A stretch of 64,000 bases of DNA from Psychroflexus sp. ALD_RP9 (GTDB lineage: Bacteria; Bacteroidota; Bacteroidia; Flavobacteriales; Flavobacteriaceae). The stretch spans positions 310,001 through 374,000 of the forward strand of contig NZ_CP062973.1 of assembly GCF_017311165.1 (NCBI RefSeq), in the 5' to 3' direction. A model generated the notes under the pieces. It was given only the letters and a program-made list of their open reading frames with translations. It was not told the DNA's origin and did no database searches. Each line of letters starts with the position of its first letter. The stretch's first letter is position 1. Shown here one piece after another: positions 59,741-64,000 of this stretch. The position numbers and the translations under genes are program-made.

Positions 59741-62131
59741 TTACATTTTTGGAAGTTTTTTTGAGATATATGCAGTTGCCAAAGTTGTAAAGACGACAAT
59801 ACTAATTGAACTTAATGGCATTAAAATAGCGGCAATAACTGGTTTAAGTTGTCCTGTTACTGCAAAATATAAACCTATACTATTGTAGATAAATGAAAAC
59901 AAAAAACTTAACTTGATCACACGCATACCTTTTTGAGAAACTTTTAAAAAATCAGCTAGGTTTTTAAATTGTTTAGCGCTTAAAATAGCATCGCAAGCTG
60001 GTGAAAACACATTTACATTTTCTGAAATAGCAATACCTACATCAGCTTGTTTTAACGCGCCAGCATCATTAAGTCCGTCTCCTAACATACAAACTTGCTT
60101 CCCTTCTTCTTGAAGCGCTTCGATATAGCGCATTTTTGCATCGGGCTTTTGATTAAACTTTAACTGGGTAGATTGTGGCAATAATTTGCTTAAATACTGC
60201 TTTTCTCCAGTATTGTCACCTGATAAGACAACTAGTTTATAAGTTTGCTCTAAGGTTTTAAAAAGGTCTTGTAAACCTTCACGATAGGAAGTCTCAAATA
60301 CAAATTTTCCTAAAACTTGCTGGTCTTTTTTAACATATACCGCGGTTTCATTTAATTTTTGATGTGTTGAATTTGCTTCAACAAAACTATGTGAACCTAG
60401 CTTATAATTGTGTGAGTTGAATGTTGTATGAATTCCTTCGCCTAAGATTTCTTCAAAATCATCTACGGTTTTAAGGTCTAAAGTATCTAAAAAGCTGTAA
60501 AGTTCTCGACTTAACGGGTGATTAGAGTTTCTGAATGAATCTTTTAAAATCGCTGTATCTTCAGCCGATAATTTTAAACCATGATAAGCTATTTTACTCA
60601 TTTTACTTGAGCTAATAGTTCCTGTTTTGTCAAACACAAACGTATCAATTTCAGCAAATTGCTCTAAGCTATTAATATGTTTAAGATAAAAACCATGTTG
60701 ACCAAAAATACGAAGCAAATTCCCCATTGTAAACGGTGTTGCTAAAGCTATAGCACAAGGACAAGCAATAATTAAAACAGCTGTAAAAACGTTAAGTGCT
60801 AGAGCAGGCTGATAAAACAGCCAAAAAATAAGCGAAATACTTGCTATACTTAATACGGCAACAGTAAATTTTTTGCTTATTTTATCAATTAAAGATTTAA
60901 ACTTAGGCTGATAGTCACTTTTAAAAACATCATTACTCCAGAGCTGAGTTAAATAACTTTGCTCAACAGATTTTTCAGCAATAACTTCTATAGCATTTCC
61001 TACAATTTTACCGCCAGCAAAAAGTTTATCGCCAGATTTCTTCTTGACTAACTTTGCTTCGCCTGTTACAAAACTATAATCGATGTTAGCCTCATCTGTC
61101 ATCAAAATTGCGTCAACAGGAATAAGTTCTTGATTCCTAATAAGTAAGCGATCTTCTTTTTTGATTTTAAATACTTCAATATTTTCTTCAGAATTATTTT
61201 GAGGATCTATTTTAGTAATCGCTATAGGAAAATACGACTTGTAATCACGTTCAAATGATAGGTAATTATAAGTTTTTTGTTGAACGAATTTACCAAGCAA
61301 CAAGAAAAAAACTAAACCTGTAAGGCTATCAAAAAAACCAGTCCCTAAATTGAAGCTTATATCAACAACACTGCGAATAAATAGCACTGATATACCGAGC
61401 GCAATTGGCACATCTATATTAAGCATTTTAGATTTTAAACCTTTGTAAGCCGAAATGAAATAATCTTGACCTGCATAAAAAACCACTGGTACACTAAAGC
61501 TAAACATTAACCATCTAAATATTGGTTTGTATTGGTCTAACCAAAACTCATTCACTTCAAAATACTCTGGAAATGACAAGAACATCACATTACCAAATGC
61601 AAAACCAGCCACACCTATTTTGTAAATTAAGCTATTATTATTTGTCCCTGTTTTTTTCTCTAAATTTTCTAAACTGATGTAAGGCTCATATCCAATTGAA
61701 GTTAGTAATTCTACAATATGTTTTAGTGAAGTTGATTCTATATTATAAGTTATAGTAATTGTTTTCTTTGGAAAATTTACCTGTGAATGTTTTACTGCCG
61801 GTTGAAGTTTATGTAAGTTTTCTAAAATCCAAATACATGAACTACAATGAATATGCGGAATATAAAGACTTACAACTTCGGTTGAAGCATCAGCAAAATC
61901 GATTAGCTTCAGCTTAATTTCTTCTTGATTCAAAAAGTCAAACTTACCTTTAATATCTTCAGGTGTTGCGCCAGGATTTTGGCTTAAATCGTAATAACAA
62001 CTTAAATCATTTTCAGAAAAAATCTCATAAACCGTTTTACATCCATTACAGCAAAAATGCTTCTCATCATAAGCAATATCGGTCGGTTTACAGTCATCTC
62101 CACAATGATAACAGGAATTAATTTTTGACAT
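59741..62131 (-). CDS. ccoI: CcoI-type copper P1B ATPase
   Basis: 796 residues. The N-terminus has a cysteine-rich metal site (CYHCGDDC, CCNGC). An HMA domain at about 80-150 carries CSSC. About eight membrane helices surround the CPC motif IIACPCAIALATP. Phosphorylation is at DKTGT and the hinge is GDGLNDAGALKQADVG. CcoI exports copper for insertion into cbb3 oxidase. It is first in the cco group, 42 bases before the ccoS ORF region, and has its own FNR-like operator. Confidence 0.93.
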   Translation of the reverse strand: MSKINSCYHCGDDCKPTDIAYDEKHFCCNGCKTVYEIFSENDLSCYYDLSQNPGATPEDIKGKFDFLNQEEIKLKLIDFADASTEVVSLYIPHIHCSSCIWILENLHKLQPAVKHSQVNFPKKTITITYNIESTSLKHIVELLTSIGYEPYISLENLEKKTGTNNNSLIYKIGVAGFAFGNVMFLSFPEYFEVNEFWLDQYKPIFRWLMFSFSVPVVFYAGQDYFISAYKGLKSKMLNIDVPIALGISVLFIRSVVDISFNLGTGFFDSLTGLVFFLLLGKFVQQKTYNYLSFERDYKSYFPIAITKIDPQNNSEENIEVFKIKKEDRLLIRNQELIPVDAILMTDEANIDYSFVTGEAKLVKKKSGDKLFAGGKIVGNAIEVIAEKSVEQSYLTQLWSNDVFKSDYQPKFKSLIDKISKKFTVAVLSIASISLIFWLFYQPALALNVFTAVLIIACPCAIALATPFTMGNLLRIFGQHGFYLKHINSLEQFAEIDTFVFDKTGTISSSKMSKIAYHGLKLSAEDTAILKDSFRNSNHPLSRELYSFLDTLDLKTVDDFEEILGEGIHTTFNSHNYKLGSHSFVEANSTHQKLNETAVYVKKDQQVLGKFVFETSYREGLQDLFKTLEQTYKLVVLSGDNTGEKQYLSKLLPQSTQLKFNQKPDAKMRYIEALQEEGKQVCMLGDGLNDAGALKQADVGIAISENVNVFSPACDAILSAKQFKNLADFLKVSQKGMRVIKLSFLFSFIYNSIGLYFAVTGQLKPVIAAILMPLSSISIVVFTTLATAYISKKLPKM

Positions 62132-62146
62132 TTAAGAAGTTTTGCC

Positions 62147-62189
62147 CAAAATTGATTTAAATGAGTGATATTAAAAATGATAAGCATCA
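62147..62189 (-). promoter_or_regulatory. FNR/CRP-type operator and promoter of ccoI
   Basis: Dyad TGATGCTTATCA on the - strand (62178-62189), 23 bases, then the -7-like box CAATTTTG (62147-62154). The start of ccoI is at 62131. Confidence 0.6.
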
Positions 62190-62234
62190 GCTTTTATAAA
62201 AATATCTGTAACTTTATACACAAAATCCAACTAT

Positions 62235-62792
62235 ATGAGAATTATATTATTCATCGCATTTATACTCACATCTAGCTTAGGTTTTGCTCAAGAATGGTTT
62301 GATGGAAAATGCCAATTAAACGCTGCAATTTCTGAAGAGCAATATAAGAGTGAAAAAATTAGAAATTTACTTACAATTATTATTACCCAAGACAACACCT
62401 TAATTATCAACGACGAACCATACAAACAGCTTTCAGAAATTAAGTTTAAAGAGCTCATACTTGATTTCATAGACAATCCTAAGCAAAATAATCAATTAGC
62501 AGAATCTCCAAAAAAAGCAATAATTGCAATGCGAGCTTTTGGTAATCAAGACCGATACAAATTACTTGAAAATTATATACGCGAGGTCTACCTATATGTT
62601 TGGAATGTTACCGCAAAAAAAGAATTTAATAAAGCTTTTGCTGAATTAAATTGTAATAAGCGAGAACGCATTTTTTCTAAGTTTTATCCTTATAATTTTT
62701 ACAAAATGGCTGAAGCGAAACAAAACAAAAATCGTTTTCCTTCAAATACACCTGGACCACCACCATTCCCAAGCGATGTAAAGGATAACTAG
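62235..62792 (+). CDS. Hypothetical exported protein
   Basis: 185 residues with a signal peptide at 1-18 (MRIILFIAFILTSSLGFA). The mature part includes RYKLLENYIREVYLYVWNV, NKAFAELNCNKRERIFSKFYPYNFYKM and a Pro-rich end (TPGPPPFPSD). I do not recognise a characterised domain. It is divergent from ccoI. A weak -7-like box TAACTTTA lies at 62209-62216. A link to the oxidase is not shown. Confidence 0.65.
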   Translation: MRIILFIAFILTSSLGFAQEWFDGKCQLNAAISEEQYKSEKIRNLLTIIITQDNTLIINDEPYKQLSEIKFKELILDFIDNPKQNNQLAESPKKAIIAMRAFGNQDRYKLLENYIREVYLYVWNVTAKKEFNKAFAELNCNKRERIFSKFYPYNFYKMAEAKQNKNRFPSNTPGPPPFPSDVKDN

Positions 62793-62795
62793 TGA

Positions 62796-63260
62796 TTATA
62801 GCTTTAGGAGTAATGACTCTTCAAATAAATCTAAATCATCACCAAATATATGAAGATAAGGATGTTTTTGGTTGTAAGTAATTTTAGCTTTAATATTTCT
62901 TAACTCAACCAAGCCCGCATTAGGACATCTGCAACTAGTCTTTCTATAGGCTTTTAAACTTTTAACAGCTGTCTTAATAGTCTTTTCATAATTAAAATAA
63001 TACGTAATGCTAAGCATATCTTCTGCTTTGATGGTTTTTTTTGAAGCTTGAACTTTTACGGAAACCAACTTACAAGTTGAGTTTTTTTTGTGACTTAAGT
63101 ACAATTGATTTAACTCATCATTCTTTTCAATTAACTCTGTATCATCATAATAATTAACCTCGCAATTGTAATCGGACTTACAAGTAATTTTAGGCTTCAA
63201 GACACTCAAAGATTTGCATGAAAAAAGAATCAATAGAAATAATGCCGCTTGAAGTCTCAT
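62796..63260 (-). CDS. Hypothetical lipoprotein
   Basis: 154 residues with a lipobox-type start (LFLLILFSC, Cys15). The mature part contains several cysteines (CKSDYNCEV, STCKLV, CRCP), so disulfides are plausible. No known domain recognised. Its stop is 3 bases from that of the convergent hypothetical gene. It has its own -7 box. Confidence 0.6.
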   Translation of the reverse strand: MRLQAALFLLILFSCKSLSVLKPKITCKSDYNCEVNYYDDTELIEKNDELNQLYLSHKKNSTCKLVSVKVQASKKTIKAEDMLSITYYFNYEKTIKTAVKSLKAYRKTSCRCPNAGLVELRNIKAKITYNQKHPYLHIFGDDLDLFEESLLLKL

Positions 63261-63275
63261 CTAGATATTTTTAAT

Positions 63276-63283
63276 CAAATATA
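63276..63283 (-). promoter_or_regulatory. -7 box for the hypothetical lipoprotein
   Basis: TATATTTG on the - strand, 15 bases before the start at 63260. Confidence 0.35.
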
Positions 63284-63344
63284 AGCTATTCAAACTATAA
63301 CTTTTGTTTAACTTATATATTTTTATATTAAACAATATAACTCA

Positions 63345-63352
63345 TACTTTTG
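63345..63352 (+). promoter_or_regulatory. -7 box for the SRPBCC gene, near-leaderless
   Basis: TACTTTTG ending five bases before the ATG at 63357. Confidence 0.4.
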
Positions 63353-63356
63353 AAAT

Positions 63357-63824
63357 ATGAGTTTACATGAAATAAAACAAAGTATAAAATTACCCATCTC
63401 AAAAAAAGAAGCTTGGGCATTTTTATCAAATCCTAAAAATCTTCAAAAAATAATGCCAGACGATATGGGATTTCAAATTATTTCTGGCCTAAATAAACAA
63501 ACATATCCAGGACAAATAATTCAATATAAAGTAACGCCGTTCAAAGGTTATACTACAAAATGGGTCACAGAAATTACACAGGTTCAAGAACCAGATTATT
63601 TTGTTGACATACAGCTTTTAGGACCTTACAAACTATGGCATCACAAACACTTCATTAAAGAGATTAAAAACGGTGTTGAGATTACAGATGTTGTGCATTA
63701 TCAGGTTCCTTTTGGTTTTATTGGCGAATTATTACGTCCTATTTTAATAAAACCTAAACTCAAACAAATTTTTAACCAACGAACTTCGAAAATGCATGCC
63801 ATTTTTGGAGCGTATAAAAATTAA
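63357..63824 (+). CDS. SRPBCC-family (START-like) protein
   Basis: 155 residues. The sequence IKLPISKKEAWAFLSNPKNLQKIMP is the typical SRPBCC N-terminus, followed by PGQIIQYKVTPFKG and a C-terminal PFGFIGELLRPILIKPKLKQI helix. This fold binds hydrophobic ligands, and relatives are annotated polyketide cyclase or coenzyme Q-binding proteins. It starts a probable operon with the SDR gene 5 bases downstream. Ligand unknown. Confidence 0.85.
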   Translation: MSLHEIKQSIKLPISKKEAWAFLSNPKNLQKIMPDDMGFQIISGLNKQTYPGQIIQYKVTPFKGYTTKWVTEITQVQEPDYFVDIQLLGPYKLWHHKHFIKEIKNGVEITDVVHYQVPFGFIGELLRPILIKPKLKQIFNQRTSKMHAIFGAYKN

Positions 63825-63829
63825 ATGCT

Positions 63830-64000
63830 ATGAAAAAGAATATATTGTTTATTGGCGGAAGCCAAGGAATTGGATTTGAAACTGCAAAATTACTTCACGA
63901 TCAACATAATGTCATTGTTGCTTCTAGAAGTAAAGGAAAACTAGATGAATTAAATGTAACACATCTAGAATTTGATGTAACTAAAGATAATATTTCAGAA
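63830..64000 (+). CDS. SDR-family oxidoreductase, N-terminal part (runs off the window)
   Basis: 57 codons are visible, starting MKKNILFIGGSQGIGFETAK. GGSQGIG is the short-chain dehydrogenase nucleotide-binding motif (TGxxxGIG type). ASRSKGKL fits NADP binding, and EFDVTKD fits the adenine-pocket Asp-Val. It follows the SRPBCC gene after 5 bases. The catalytic YxxxK is outside the window. Confidence 0.85.
   Translation, partial: MKKNILFIGGSQGIGFETAKLLHDQHNVIVASRSKGKLDELNVTHLEFDVTKDNISE

Overview
This is a 64 kb stretch of ordinary chromosome from a low-GC member of the Bacteroidota, almost certainly family Flavobacteriaceae (genus not determined). The evidence is: secreted proteins ending in type IX secretion (T9SS) sorting domains; promoters of the Bacteroidota type (TTG, about 21 bp, TAnnTTTG) and no Shine-Dalgarno sequences; a TonB-dependent receptor with a carboxypeptidase-like N-terminal domain; DUF2911, DUF2520 and fused cytochrome c synthase genes; and a menaquinone/cbb3-oxidase respiratory set. 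I saw no tRNA, rRNA, CRISPR array, transposase, integrase or phage gene.

Layout. 1-7 kb: a giant repeat-bearing T9SS protein followed by a small partial paralogue of its C-terminal part. 7-12.3 kb: threonine aldolase, prfB (with a programmed +1 frameshift), an ArsC-like protein, a PCIF1-like putative N6-adenine methyltransferase, fumarase C and a 54-residue membrane protein. 12.3-18.2 kb: TonB-dependent receptor and a CcsB-CcsA fusion. 18.3-26.8 kb: a long + strand run (DUF2520 protein, KdsC-like phosphatase, UbiA prenyltransferase, Maf, a lipoprotein, a small MscS-like protein, a PIG-L deacetylase, a 33-residue membrane peptide and a Na+/solute symporter). 26.8-36.3 kb: DUF2911 protein, secreted metalloprotease, kdsA, DinB-like protein, proline dehydrogenase, aroB, trxB and a tryptophan 2,3-dioxygenase-like protein. 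36.3-41.3 kb: an RNA-binding protein and the menaquinone genes menF, a hotdog thioesterase and menD, with an alpha/beta hydrolase. 41.3-48.4 kb: exported KatG, ligA, a sterol desaturase family protein, a decayed LRR/T9SS gene and a frameshifted isoprenylcysteine methyltransferase-like gene. 48.4-62.2 kb: the respiratory block, with hemN, a universal stress protein, a lipoprotein/outer-membrane protein pair, trxA, a CoA-transferase family gene, a TauE/SafE-like protein and ccoH, ccoG, ccoP, ccoQ, ccoNO (fused), ccoS and ccoI. 62.2-64 kb: two small hypothetical exported proteins, an SRPBCC protein and the start of an SDR oxidoreductase.

How the genes work together. Heme supply (hemN), cytochrome c assembly (CcsBA), quinone synthesis (men genes), copper-ATPase CcoI and the cbb3 oxidase form a microaerobic respiratory programme. 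Four promoters (hemN, ccoI, ccoS, ccoH) carry an FNR/CRP-type dyad TGAY-N4-RTCA, each exactly 23 bp from the -7 box, which implies one shared regulator. No such regulator is encoded in this window. KdsC and KdsA belong to Kdo (lipopolysaccharide core) synthesis, although they lie about 10 kb apart.

The most unusual items are the PCIF1-like methyltransferase (9569-10543), the fixed-geometry FNR-like regulon, the RF2 frameshift site lacking the usual SD-like stimulator, and two neighbouring disrupted genes near 47-48 kb. One of these is broken in a run of nine A residues.
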